Shown piece by piece: positions 1-7,884 of a stretch of 36,184 nucleotides of DNA. Made by a program: the position numbers and the translations under genes. How positions within the stretch are numbered: the stretch's first letter is position 1; each line of letters starts with the position of its first letter. Source of the stretch: Anaerolinea thermophila (lineage in GTDB: Bacteria; Chloroflexota; Anaerolineae; Anaerolineales; UBA4823); the NCBI GenBank assembly GCA_020724505.1, contig DYGV01000024.1, positions 1 through 36,184 on the forward strand. The letters run 5' to 3'. The notes beneath the pieces were generated by a model. It saw only the letters and a program-made list of their open reading frames with translations. It did no database searches and was not told where the DNA came from.

Positions 1-2
1 AC

Positions 3-275
3 GGCAACGACAACGACGATGACGACGATAACGGCAATGCCAACGGCAACGACAATGATGACGACCACGGCAATACCAATGGCAACGACAACGATGATGA
101 CGATGATCACGGCAACGCCAACGGCAATGACAATGATGACGACCATGGCAACGCCAATGGCAATGACAACGATGATGACGATGATCACGGCAATGCCAAT
201 GGTAACGACAATGATGACGACGACCATGATGGCAACAACAATGACGATAAAGGCGGAGACGACGACAATGGCAAT
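3..275 (+). repeat. Coding tandem repeat (12/14-codon modules)
   Basis: Near-identical modules of 36 and 42 bases (words such as ggcaacgccaacggcaatga) alternate across about 270 bases and encode the Asn/Asp/Gly array. Differences between copies are mostly third-position changes, so the protein repeat is being kept. Such arrays change copy number easily and are prone to assembly collapse. Confidence 0.7.
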
Positions 276-371
276 GACGACGATCGCTCCGGCGAGAGCT
301 TTGGCGGTGCTGCATCAGGCTCGCAGACTCTGATTGGTCTGATTTTGAACTTGGTTGTACAGATCTTCTGA
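3..371 (+). CDS. Acidic Asp/Asn/Gly repeat protein, C-terminal part (5' partial)
   Basis: Reading from position 3, the frame is open from the window edge to a TGA at 369-371. It encodes about 122 residues. The first ~85 are a low-complexity repeat built from modules of the type GNANGNDNDDDHGN, alternating 12 and 14 codons, so the DNA repeats with a period near 78 bases. The last ~30 residues change character (RSGESFGGAASGSQTL, then a hydrophobic end LIGLILNLVVQIF). The Asp-rich, Cys-free repeat suggests an extracellular, possibly calcium-binding stalk, but no family is recognisable. Another frame over the same bases gives a Thr/Met-rich translation that is an artefact of the repeat. The N-terminus is outside the window. 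A strong hairpin follows the stop. Confidence 0.6.
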   Translation, partial: GNDNDDDDDNGNANGNDNDDDHGNTNGNDNDDDDDHGNANGNDNDDDHGNANGNDNDDDDDHGNANGNDNDDDDHDGNNNDDKGGDDDNGNDDDRSGESFGGAASGSQTLIGLILNLVVQIF

Positions 372-422
372 GCGGAAAATCTGGAAATTGCCCCCTCCGT
401 CCTAGAAGACGGATCGCTCCTG

Positions 423-455
423 GCCTCCCTTGTGACTCAAGGGAGGCTAATTTTA
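423..455 (+). terminator. Intrinsic terminator after the acidic repeat gene
   Basis: A 9-bp perfect stem (gcctccctt at 423-431 with aagggaggc at 439-447) encloses a 7-base loop and is followed by taatttt. It lies 52 bases after the TGA at 371. The U tract is short, but stem and position fit a factor-independent terminator. Confidence 0.7.
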
Positions 456-484
456 GTGGTGTTCTCGCTATGTCTTTGAACTGT

Positions 485-559
485 CCCTCACCCTACCCCC
501 TGCCCCTTCACCACTCTCAACATTGGGGGAAGGGAAGGGGTTCGGGGAAGAGGTGAGGG
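485..559. repeat. Imperfect inverted repeat of the CCCTCACC...GGTGAGGG type
   Basis: The 337-base gap 372-708 holds no gene. After the terminator comes a 75-base imperfect palindrome: ccctcacc at 485-492 pairs with ggtgaggg at 552-559, and the pyrimidine-rich left arm is roughly complementary to the purine-rich right arm (cccctgccccttc versus ggggaagggaagggg). It looks like a dispersed intergenic repeat; copy number in the genome is unknown. A ggtataat box at 636-643 may be the -10 of the next gene. Confidence 0.5.
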
Positions 560-708
560 CGAAATACTACGAATTTACCGAAAGAACGCCACTAAGCGTT
601 CGTATGGATCTCAGGGAACGCGACCTCTTGAGCGAAGGTATAATATTATGAGCGTAGCCAGGTCTATCTTTGAAGACGCTCACAAAATACTAAAAACGAA
701 AGTGACCT

Positions 709-1128
709 ATGAAATCCTATCGCAAAGAACTATGGTTCAACATCCCCAGCCGGCGCGCCTTTATCAATATCACCCCCCAGGTCGAAGAATGCCTGCGTGA
801 TAGCGGGATACGTGAAGGCCTGGCGCTGGTAAACGCCATGCACATCACCGCCTCCGTTTTCATCAACGACGACGAATCCGGCCTGCACCAGGACTATGAG
901 CGCTGGCTGGAGAACCTGGCGCCACACGAACCGGTGAGCCAGTACTTGCACAACCGCACCGGCGAAGATAACGCCGACGCCCACCTCAAGCGCCAGGTGA
1001 TGGGTCGCGAGGTGGTCGTCGCGATTACCAACGGCCGGCTGGACTTCGGACCCTGGGAGCAGATCTTCTACGGTGAATTTGACGGTGGTCGGCGCAAGCG
1101 CGTGCTGGTTAAGATCATCGGCGAATAG
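709..1128 (+). CDS. yjbQ: YjbQ/UPF0047 family protein
   Basis: A 139-residue protein of the usual length for the YjbQ (UPF0047) family of compact beta-barrel proteins. The C-terminal half carries the family signature nearly unchanged: [18 protein letters not shown], then [20 protein letters not shown]. The N-terminal half has the conserved [21 protein letters not shown] stretch, whose His and Asp residues belong to the proposed active or metal site. Known from the family: E. coli YjbQ can give weak thiamine phosphate synthase activity, but the physiological role is unsettled. The gene stands alone, converging with the minus-strand metalloprotease gene four bases downstream, so it is probably monocistronic. 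It ends with TAG exactly where homologues end (KIIGE), showing that TAG acts as a real stop in this genome. Confidence 0.85.
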   Translation: MKSYRKELWFNIPSRRAFINITPQVEECLRDSGIREGLALVNAMHITASVFINDDESGLHQDYERWLENLAPHEPVSQYLHNRTGEDNADAHLKRQVMGREVVVAITNGRLDFGPWEQIFYGEFDGGRRKRVLVKIIGE

Positions 1129-1132
1129 GCGT

Positions 1133-1444
1133 CTATTCTTTACAAAACGGAGTCACCGAAACCCCGTTATAACTGCCAGTGCGGATTATCTCTTGCAAGA
1201 TCTGAATTTCTCGCCCTTGGATGCCAAGTTGATGAAGCATCCAAAGGGAGACATGATACGCGCCGATACGCAAATCACGCAGATTAGAGATAAGCTCCTC
1301 CGCCGTCCAATTCCAAAAGTCTGGTGGTATTTTTGCCTCGCCGATTTCTCGGCGCAGAATTTCCTGACATTCATCCCCCTTGCCTGTCAAGCGGCCTTGT
1401 AAGACATGCGACCCTTCATGGGCGAGCACTTCTGCCAGATAATA
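1133..1444 (-). pseudogene. C-terminal HEXXH peptidase part, separated from its N-terminus by an in-frame TAG
   Basis: This stretch continues the frame of the upstream lipoprotein past the TAG at 1445-1447. The residues after the stop run YYLAEVLAHEGSHVLQG, with the zinc-metalloprotease motif HEGSH (HEXXH type), followed by about 85 more residues that include many Glu and Trp and end at a second TAG. The preceding codons (GVVELDRRDLFGN) join naturally to the motif, as in peptidases where an extended strand precedes the catalytic helix. Starting at the internal Met just before the motif would give a 98-residue product without its fold, so independent expression is unlikely. Either the gene is broken, the stop is a sequence error, or it is read through. 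Confidence 0.65.
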
Positions 1445-2491
1445 CTAGTTGCCAAATAAATCCCTACGATCTAATTCAACAACCCCTGTGCCAGAATAAG
1501 TCAGACCAACCGCGATGGGCAGCCGCTCCACAATAATAACAGAGGTGTTTTTACCAAAGAAAGCCCTTTTAAGTGGTTCAAGCTTAGGCCTGGAGTATAA
1601 CGCGAAGGCTTCATTCATTTGTAAGATTTGTGAATAACTGAGCGACTCTTCCAGCGTATAGAAACTGGCCTCTACATCTTGAACAGGGAAGAAATAGCGT
1701 GGATAAAGCGAGGCGATAACATAAGGGTGATTTTTGCGATACAGTTCATCCAGACGTTTCTTGAGCGCCTCTTCTTTGCCATAACCCATCTCAAGCTTAC
1801 GTGCATCAGCGTAAAGCAAAACGGTACCTTTCTTCGGATCAAAATATTCCACGTACCGCCCATCAGAACTGATGCGTTGCCGTAACCCGCTAATGAGAGG
1901 CGCGGCGACTAAACCAGCGATTCTATCCCGGCGATCACGGGCAACAAGAAATAATTGCTCGCCATTTTCCTCCTCCTGGCCGCTTTCAACAACCCCATAT
2001 AAAACCAAATGAGTTTCACCGCTTTCATGGCGAAATTCAGCGACGCGGTAGCTCACGCTCAATTGGGTTGGCACAAGCGCGATTTGCGCCGCCTCTTGTA
2101 GAGTACGCCATTGCAAGAGCAGATCTTGCGCCAAAGTAAGCTCGTCGCTGGATAACTCACCAACATGTCGTGCAAACGCTTCCCATGCAACAACTCGATC
2201 TTGATCCAAACCACGGATGGGCCATGTTTCAGAATTAATCAATTGCAACAACATTTGCTCGATTTGTGGAGTTGGGCTGCTGATTATCGTTGGCGTTGTA
2301 GTTGGAGCGAGAGTAGCCGATGCAGGAGGTTCGATTGAGACAGATGTATCTCTTGGGATTAGCGAAGGTTTGACATGGGTGGGGGTTAATATAGGCAATG
2401 GATTGGCGGTAGCCGACGAGCTAACCGCCAATCCATGACAAGAAGTTAAAACAAGGATAGCCAGTGCAAAGAATGCTGAGGCTTTTGGCAT
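1445..2491 (-). CDS. Lipoprotein, N-terminal part of a putative zinc metalloprotease
   Basis: Encodes 348 residues. The start is a lipoprotein signal (MPKASAFFALAILVLTSC, lipobox LTSC), then a Ser/Thr/Pro linker (APTTTPTIISSPTPQ), then a helical region and a mixed region of no recognised family. It ends at TAG (1445-1447), but the same frame continues for 103 codons and contains an HEXXH motif 11 codons later. The full product would be a membrane-anchored, surface-facing protease of about 450 residues. The gene starts 8 bases after bacterioferritin ends, so the two are probably cotranscribed, though no functional link is obvious. As written, the 348-residue product lacks the catalytic motif. 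Confidence 0.7.
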   Translation of the reverse strand: MPKASAFFALAILVLTSCHGLAVSSSATANPLPILTPTHVKPSLIPRDTSVSIEPPASATLAPTTTPTIISSPTPQIEQMLLQLINSETWPIRGLDQDRVVAWEAFARHVGELSSDELTLAQDLLLQWRTLQEAAQIALVPTQLSVSYRVAEFRHESGETHLVLYGVVESGQEEENGEQLFLVARDRRDRIAGLVAAPLISGLRQRISSDGRYVEYFDPKKGTVLLYADARKLEMGYGKEEALKKRLDELYRKNHPYVIASLYPRYFFPVQDVEASFYTLEESLSYSQILQMNEAFALYSRPKLEPLKRAFFGKNTSVIIVERLPIAVGLTYSGTGVVELDRRDLFGN

Positions 2492-2499
2492 TCTTTCGA

Positions 2500-2967
2500 T
2501 TAATCTACCTGCTCAACCAGGTAATTTTGAATGCCCATCTGTTCAATTTGGTCAAGCTGGGCTTCCAACCAATCCAGGTGGTCTTCTTCATCTTTGAGGA
2601 TTGCCTCAAGCAACTCTCGCGTGCCATTGTCGCCCAACTCAACTGCCTGGCGGATACCCGCGTTATACGCTCGAATGGCGTCGGCTTCCGCTGCGGCGTC
2701 GTTTTTATGCTGGGAATGGACATCCGCGCCGATGTTGATCTTTTTTAGATTACTAACAACAGGGATGCCTTCCAGAAATATGATCCGCCCAATCAGCTTT
2801 TCGGCATGGCGCATTTCAGTTATTGCGCGTTTTTCAGCCGCCTCGTGCAGTTTTTCATAACGCCAATCCGCGCACATTTCGGAATGCACCATGTACTGAT
2901 TGATGGCTGTCAACTCATCGGATAACAGATCATTGAGCGTTGAGATGATTTTTTCGTCGCCTTTCAT
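2500..2967 (-). CDS. bfr: Bacterioferritin
   Basis: A 155-residue four-helix ferritin matching E. coli Bfr along its length (MKGD start, then ELTAINQY, EMRHAEKLIGRI, DEEDHLDWLE, ending MGIQNYLVEQVD). The di-iron ferroxidase ligands are present: Glu in DELTAIN, Glu and His in EMRHAE, Glu in the third helix (EADAIRAYN), Glu and His in DEEDH. Met in EMRHA sits where Bfr places its haem-binding Met52, so it should bind haem between subunits. Role: cytoplasmic 24-mer that oxidises and stores iron and limits Fenton chemistry. Iron storage fits the large Fe-S assembly operon a few kilobases away. Start is an ATG preceded by aaggaagat. Confidence 0.95.
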   Translation of the reverse strand: MKGDEKIISTLNDLLSDELTAINQYMVHSEMCADWRYEKLHEAAEKRAITEMRHAEKLIGRIIFLEGIPVVSNLKKINIGADVHSQHKNDAAAEADAIRAYNAGIRQAVELGDNGTRELLEAILKDEEDHLDWLEAQLDQIEQMGIQNYLVEQVD

Positions 2968-3123
2968 GTTTTATCTTCCTTTCTCTAAGACACATTATTT
3001 GCCTGACGATTGACCTAATCAACAAAACCTACAACTTCCCCGGCTTTGCATCGTATATATGATTGACATTTTTATTGTACCATCTGAGCAAACCAATCGT
3101 GACAAACTCAGGATAAAAATCAT

Positions 3124-3152
3124 TTGCACAACCGGCGTAATACTATTACACT
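3124..3152 (+). promoter_or_regulatory. Sigma70-type promoter of the Cys-tail/rSAM operon
   Basis: TTGCAC (3124-3129), a 17-base spacer and TACACT (3147-3152) lie just upstream of the ribosome site gcggaggcgagc of the zinc-ribbon gene. This predicts a very short 5' leader. It is the only good promoter seen before the five-gene plus-strand run. The rest of the gap 2968-3123 shows nothing clear. Confidence 0.5.
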
Positions 3153-3168
3153 ATGAGCGGAGGCGAGC

Positions 3169-3528
3169 ATGAAAATCATCCTATATATTGTCGCCGCGAT
3201 TTTGATTTTCTTTGGCGTTTTATTTATTTGGGGCGCATTCGACCCAACCGCGCCGGATGGGTGGATTTTTGTTGGCGCGATGAGCGTTGGCGTCGGTTTA
3301 GCTTTGATCTGGTTTGCTCAGCGGCAAAAAGCTGGAACTGGCGCGCCCGGCCAGAATGTCACGCTGAACATTGACCTGCCCGCGAATGTAAGCGTTGACC
3401 AGATGAAATGTAAATCTTGCGGCGGCGCTCTAACCATGGAGAACATCAAGATGGTAGCCGGCGCGCCGGTTGTCACCTGTCCGTACTGTAATACAACATA
3501 TCAGCTCACCGAAGAGCCAAAATGGTGA
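3169..3528 (+). CDS. Small membrane protein with C-terminal zinc ribbon
   Basis: Encodes 119 residues. Two membrane segments come first (ILYIVAAILIFFGVLFIWG and WIFVGAMSVGVGLALIWF), then a short linker and a compact zinc-ribbon: CKSCGG about 25 residues before CPYCNTTYQL, two CX2C knuckles that should bind one Zn. The tail faces either the cytoplasm or the outside; a Zn ribbon suggests the cytoplasm. A strong ribosome site (ggagg) precedes the ATG. It is the first gene of the run leading to the DUF2207-like protein and the radical SAM pair, 96 bases before the next start, so it is probably cotranscribed. Its role there is unknown; a scaffold or quality-control partner for the membrane substrate is possible but unsupported. 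Confidence 0.75.
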   Translation: MKIILYIVAAILIFFGVLFIWGAFDPTAPDGWIFVGAMSVGVGLALIWFAQRQKAGTGAPGQNVTLNIDLPANVSVDQMKCKSCGGALTMENIKMVAGAPVVTCPYCNTTYQLTEEPKW

Positions 3529-3624
3529 ACCCAGCCTGGATGTTCCCAACAAAGATATTTGCAGATCACGGATTGGTTCCGAAAATACCTGGGCGTTTTG
3601 ATGACAGGTAAAGCGGGAGGGCTT

Positions 3625-5301
3625 ATGAAGAAAGCGCGATGGTTTTCCCTGGCAATCTTAATCATTTTGTCTCTGCTGCCAGCCGGCGTTTTTGCTCAAA
3701 GTTATCTCTTCTCTCTGGATGAATTACGCGCCGATGTGTACATCAATCAGGATGGCAGCGTCTCGCTGCTATACGAATTCGCCTTCACCAACGCGCCGGG
3801 CGCGCATCCCATTGACTACGTAGATATTGGTATGCCCAACCGTAGCTTTTCGATGGAAGGCGTTACTGCCCAGGTAAATGGGACGCCGGTCAAAGTCTCG
3901 GCGGCGGATTATCAAGGCAGCGGCGCAGGCTTTGCCGTCGTAATGGGTAGCCGATCTATCCCGCCCGGAGGTAAAGGGCGAGTTAGGGTCTTTATTCCCA
4001 AGATTGATCCCTGGCTGCGCACCGATTCGAAGGACCCAAACTACGCCAGTTTAGAGTTTTCCCCCACCTGGTTCGGCAAAGAATACGTGCAAGGGAAGAC
4101 GAATATGACCGTCACTTTCCATCTGCCGCCGGGAGTCAAACCGGAGGAGCCGCGCTGGCACACCAGCCCCAGTGGATTTTCCATAGAACCACTGACCGGC
4201 ATAGATGATCAGGGGCACGTCACCTATACATGGGGAAATCCTGCTGCTCTGGGTTATCAGCAATACAAGTTTGGCGCCTCCTTTCCGGCGCAATATGTGC
4301 CAGCCGGAGTGGTTGTAAATCCAACCATTTCTGAAACGTTGGGCATTGATCCGGGCGCGTTGAGCTCATGTATCTGCTTTGCGGGTATTATCGCCATATT
4401 CGCCGGCATCTTCTACGCCGCCAGCCGGTCTGCGGCGCAACGGAAACTCCAATATTTGCCACCCAAGATCGCCATCGAAGGATTAGGTATCAAACGCGGC
4501 CTTACCGCCGTCGAAGCCGCTATTTTGATGGAACAACCTCTAGACAAGGTATTGACCATGATCCTTTTTGGCTTGGTGAAGAAAGGCGCGGCTGAGGTGA
4601 TCAAACAGGACCCATTAGAAATCAAAGCCATTCAACCCGTGCCAGTGGAGTTGTTTGATTATGAAAAAGATTTCTTGCGTGCATTTCAAAAAACCTCCAT
4701 GCGCGAGCGCCGCGCCGATTTACAAAACATGATGATTGACCTGGTGAAGAGCGTATCCAACAAAATGAAAGGCTTTAGCCGAAAAGAAACGATCGCTTAT
4801 TATAAAGACATTATGGAACGCGCCTGGAAACAGGTCGAGAACGCACAAACCCCTGAAGTGCGCATGGAAGCTTTCGACAAATACATGGAATGGACCATGC
4901 TGGATCGGGATTACGACGACCGCACTCGTCGTGTATTCACCGGCCCGGTCTTTGTACCCCATTGGTGGGGACGCTACGATCCGACTTTCCGACCCTCTAC
5001 ATCTGCTGGTCGTCAAACTATCCCCACGCCATCCAGTTCCGGCGGAGCACCAGGGGGAGGATTTTCCTTGCCCAGCTTGCCTGGCTCTGCCTTTGCGGCT
5101 TCGATGGTGCGCGGCGTGCAGAGTTTCTCCAGCAGTGTCATCGGCAACGTCACAGATTTCACCAGCAGGATCACAAACCGCACCAACCCTCCCCCACCAC
5201 CCTCGACAACCCGCAGTTCCGGCGGTTTTGGGGGCGGTGGTTGCGCCTGCGCCTGCGCTTGTGCCGGTTGCGCCTGCGCCTGTGCAGGTGGCGGACGTTA
5301 G
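3625..5301 (+). CDS. DUF2207-like membrane protein with C-terminal Cys-Ala repeat tail (candidate modified substrate)
   Basis: Encodes 558 residues from the ATG at 3625, chosen because gggagg precedes it and it opens a clean signal peptide (MKKARWFSLAILIILSLLPA). A TTG 22 codons upstream is less likely. Residues ~25-240 form a beta-rich exported domain like the DUF2207 ectodomain (YLFSLDELRADVYINQDGSV). One membrane segment follows (~246-270), then a cytoplasmic helical region and a Ser/Pro/Gly-rich stretch. The end is striking: FGGGG, then CACACACAGCACACA, then GGGR. It has seven cysteines at 540, 542, 544, 546, 549, 551 and 553; the only others noticed are two in the membrane segment. By DUF2207 topology this tail is cytoplasmic, where the adjacent radical SAM enzyme (9-base gap) could reach it. 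The modification is inferred, not shown. Family function is unknown. Confidence 0.8.
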   Translation: MKKARWFSLAILIILSLLPAGVFAQSYLFSLDELRADVYINQDGSVSLLYEFAFTNAPGAHPIDYVDIGMPNRSFSMEGVTAQVNGTPVKVSAADYQGSGAGFAVVMGSRSIPPGGKGRVRVFIPKIDPWLRTDSKDPNYASLEFSPTWFGKEYVQGKTNMTVTFHLPPGVKPEEPRWHTSPSGFSIEPLTGIDDQGHVTYTWGNPAALGYQQYKFGASFPAQYVPAGVVVNPTISETLGIDPGALSSCICFAGIIAIFAGIFYAASRSAAQRKLQYLPPKIAIEGLGIKRGLTAVEAAILMEQPLDKVLTMILFGLVKKGAAEVIKQDPLEIKAIQPVPVELFDYEKDFLRAFQKTSMRERRADLQNMMIDLVKSVSNKMKGFSRKETIAYYKDIMERAWKQVENAQTPEVRMEAFDKYMEWTMLDRDYDDRTRRVFTGPVFVPHWWGRYDPTFRPSTSAGRQTIPTPSSSGGAPGGGFSLPSLPGSAFAASMVRGVQSFSSSVIGNVTDFTSRITNRTNPPPPPSTTRSSGGFGGGGCACACACAGCACACAGGGR

Positions 5302-5310
5302 GATCAATCT

Positions 5311-6645
5311 ATGAAATGGCTTCAACAAATCCGATCGAAGCCTGTTGCCAACGAGGCGGCCACGCCGAAGCTTTACTATTACGACCGCCAGAAACCCGGC
5401 GAGCGTTCGCGTATCCACCTACGCTTAGACGCTGATGGTAGCGGCTTATTGCTGGTGAATGCCAATCGAGTAGTACATCTCAACCCCTCCGCAGCACTCA
5501 TGGCTAAGCTGGCGTTGGATGGACAAACACCAGCGCAGGCGGTTCGCGAATTGACTCGTCGCTATCGTGTCGATCGGCAACAAGCTGAACAGGATTTTCG
5601 CCAAATCGCCCATCAAATTGAAGAGCTGACGCGACCTGATGGCGCATGCCCGGTGCATGATTTAGAGCTGGAAATCACCGCCCCATTTTCGGCGCGGCCG
5701 TCCGCTCCTTATCGCATGGATTTAGCCATCACCTACCGCTGCAATAACGACTGTAGCCATTGTTATAACGCCCGACCGCGCGACTTTACAGAGCTGCCGA
5801 CTGAAAAATGGAAAGCCATTCTCGACCGATTGTGGGAGATTGGCATTCCGCACGTGGTTTTTACCGGCGGAGAGCCTACACTGCGAGAAGACCTACCCGA
5901 ATTGATTCGACATGCACAAATGAATGGTCAGATCACCGGTTTAAATACCAACGGTCGTCGTTTGCGCGACCGCCATTATCTGGATACTTTGGTCGAAGCC
6001 GGGTTAGACCATGTGCAAATCACCCTTGAGTCTCACGATGCACAAATACATGACCGCATGGTCAACTGTCGCGGAGCTTGGCGTCAGACTGTGGCCGGCA
6101 TCCAAAATGCATTGGACAGTTCATTGTTTTTAATGACCAATACGACGATGCTGCGCCACAACGCGCCATGGATTGGCGAAACGCTTGAATTCCTGGCTTC
6201 TCTAGGAGTTCCAACAGTAGGTTTGAATGCCTTGATTTATTCGGGTAAAGGTGTAACATGCGGCACTGGACTCGGTGAGGAGGAACTTTCGCCTTTGTTA
6301 GAGGTGGCAAAACAGATCACTGCCCAAAATAACCAACGCCTGATCTGGTACACCCCAACGCAATATTGTCACTTTGACCCGGCTGCCCTGGAGTTGGGCG
6401 TCAAAGGTTGCACCGCCGCTCTCTACAACATGTGTATAGAACCCGACGGCGGCGTCATTCCCTGTCAATCGTACTATCATCAACTGGGGAATTTGCTCAC
6501 CGATGCCTGGGATTCGATCTGGAACCATGAACTTTCCACCCACTTGCGCGAGCGTCGCAATCTAGCCGATAAATGTCACAATTGCATACTGCTAGCCGAA
6601 TGCGGCGGGGGTTGTCCGCTGCTCCGTCTAGCTCTGGAAGAGTAA
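5311..6645 (+). CDS. Radical SAM/SPASM enzyme with N-terminal PqqD-like (RRE) domain
   Basis: Encodes 444 residues. Residues ~35-108 resemble PqqD, the leader-peptide-binding domain of RiPP enzymes (IHLRLDADGSGLLLVN, then a helical part). The radical SAM core starts at ~134 with CNNDCSHC (Cys144, Cys148, Cys151, the CX3CX2C site for the SAM-binding 4Fe-4S cluster) and has GGEPT at 186-190. The C-terminal SPASM domain shows Cys367, Cys375, Cys385, then the CX2CX5CX3C set (422, 425, 431, 435), enough for auxiliary clusters. This order matches peptide-modifying enzymes such as AlbA and PqqE, which form thioether or C-C bonds. The likely substrate is the Cys-Ala tail encoded just upstream. The Fe-S dependence fits the suf operon nearby. 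Substrate and bond type are inferred. Confidence 0.9.
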   Translation: MKWLQQIRSKPVANEAATPKLYYYDRQKPGERSRIHLRLDADGSGLLLVNANRVVHLNPSAALMAKLALDGQTPAQAVRELTRRYRVDRQQAEQDFRQIAHQIEELTRPDGACPVHDLELEITAPFSARPSAPYRMDLAITYRCNNDCSHCYNARPRDFTELPTEKWKAILDRLWEIGIPHVVFTGGEPTLREDLPELIRHAQMNGQITGLNTNGRRLRDRHYLDTLVEAGLDHVQITLESHDAQIHDRMVNCRGAWRQTVAGIQNALDSSLFLMTNTTMLRHNAPWIGETLEFLASLGVPTVGLNALIYSGKGVTCGTGLGEEELSPLLEVAKQITAQNNQRLIWYTPTQYCHFDPAALELGVKGCTAALYNMCIEPDGGVIPCQSYYHQLGNLLTDAWDSIWNHELSTHLRERRNLADKCHNCILLAECGGGCPLLRLALEE

Positions 6646-6656
6646 ACGAGGCTGCT

Positions 6657-7817
6657 ATGACCGCTATTCTGAGACCTTTCAAACGCTTATTCACGCCAGT
6701 CCATCCTATTCCAGCAGGTATATACCATTATCAATCACCCCCTGATGACCCACGCAATTACCGTTTGCACTTGCGCCTGGAAGAGTATGGCAGCGGGGTG
6801 TTAATCATCAACGCCACTGTGGTCTTGCACTTAAATCAGACCGCTGCTGAATATGCCTATTATCTTGTCAAGAATGTCCCGGCGGACGAAGTCGCTCGTC
6901 AGATGGCAGCGCGTTACCAGGTGCAGCCGGATCAAGCGCGGCGCGACTACGAGTTGCTATCGGAGCGCATCCAAACCCTTGCCACGACGCAAGATGTAGA
7001 TCCTGTCCTTTATCTGGATTTCGAACGTCAAAAACCATTTTCTGGGGAAATCTCTGCCCCCTATCGGTTGGACTGCGCTCTGACCTATCGTCTACCAGAA
7101 GACCAGCCTGTCGAAGCGGCGCCTATCGAACGAGTAGCGCGCGAATTGACCACCGACGAATGGTGCTCCATTCTGGACAAGGCATGGCAGGCTGGAGTTC
7201 CTCATGTCATCTTCACTGGCGGAGAACCCACTTTGCGGGATGATCTGCCAGCTCTGGTTGCTCACGCCGAACAATTAGGGCAGGTTAGCGGCTTGTTGAC
7301 CGGAGGTTTGCGCCTGGCAGATGAAATATACTTAGGGAAGTTGCTGCAAGCCGGTTTGGATCACCTCCTGCTAGTGTTGCAGCCCGAAAACGAGCAATCC
7401 TGGCAAGCAGTGGGCAACGCTCTAGTTGAAGATCTATATGTCGTCGTCCACATCACCGTGACAAATGACGACCGCCAGCAAATTACTACAATTATCCAAC
7501 GCCTGGCAAATATGGGCGTTCAACATATCTCGCTAAGCGCATCTGATGCGGCCTATGTCGACGCGCTCCATTTTGCCCGGCAAAAAGTCGCTGTTGCCAA
7601 CTTAGATCTGGTTTGGAATTTACCCACTCCCTATTCTGCGCTGCACCCTGTAGCTCTGGAATCTGAAGACGCAAAAATCGAAGGGGCGGGCCGCGCCTGG
7701 CTGTATGTTGAGCCAGATGGAGATGTTCGCCCCGCGCAAGGCGATCCTCGTATCTTGGGAAATTTGCTCAGGGATAATTTTGCCCAAATCTTTGGCAAAC
7801 AAGCTGCGCCAGCTTAG
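6657..7817 (+). CDS. Degenerate radical SAM paralogue with PqqD-like domain (cluster cysteines lost)
   Basis: Encodes 386 residues from the ATG at 6657, 11 bases after the previous stop. It parallels the upstream enzyme throughout: PqqD-like start (YRLHLRLEEYGSGVLIIN), then APYRLDCALTYR, GVPHVIFTGGEPTLRDDLP, and AWLYVEPDGDVRPAQGDP. Where the paralogue has CX3CX2C this one has RLPEDQPV, and the SPASM cysteines are absent (the end matching CX2CX5CX3C is missing). Only two Cys were counted. It should not bind an Fe-S cluster or cleave SAM, but the conserved GGEPT and PqqD-like parts suggest a selected, non-catalytic partner, perhaps a leader-binding or scaffolding subunit. The frame stays open 36 codons past the TAG and includes CPHGC; I do not regard this as convincing SPASM remnant. 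It could instead be a decaying duplicate. Confidence 0.85.
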   Translation: MTAILRPFKRLFTPVHPIPAGIYHYQSPPDDPRNYRLHLRLEEYGSGVLIINATVVLHLNQTAAEYAYYLVKNVPADEVARQMAARYQVQPDQARRDYELLSERIQTLATTQDVDPVLYLDFERQKPFSGEISAPYRLDCALTYRLPEDQPVEAAPIERVARELTTDEWCSILDKAWQAGVPHVIFTGGEPTLRDDLPALVAHAEQLGQVSGLLTGGLRLADEIYLGKLLQAGLDHLLLVLQPENEQSWQAVGNALVEDLYVVVHITVTNDDRQQITTIIQRLANMGVQHISLSASDAAYVDALHFARQKVAVANLDLVWNLPTPYSALHPVALESEDAKIEGAGRAWLYVEPDGDVRPAQGDPRILGNLLRDNFAQIFGKQAAPA

Positions 7818-7884
7818 TGGGCGGATTTTCACACCCGGATGCTGGCGCTCGCTTTGATGGCACGCCAACAGCGAATTTGCCCTC

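Noticed and set aside
19-333. Thr/Met-rich 104-residue frame over the first repeat
   Set aside because: It is a shifted reading of the Asp/Asn/Gly repeat; the frame from position 3 is open across the whole array and ends before a terminator.
4720-5418. Minus-strand 232-residue frame opposite the Cys-Ala tail
   Set aside because: It lies antisense to two clear genes and reads as low-complexity Ala/Gly/Thr. It is a shadow of GC-rich repeats on the plus strand.
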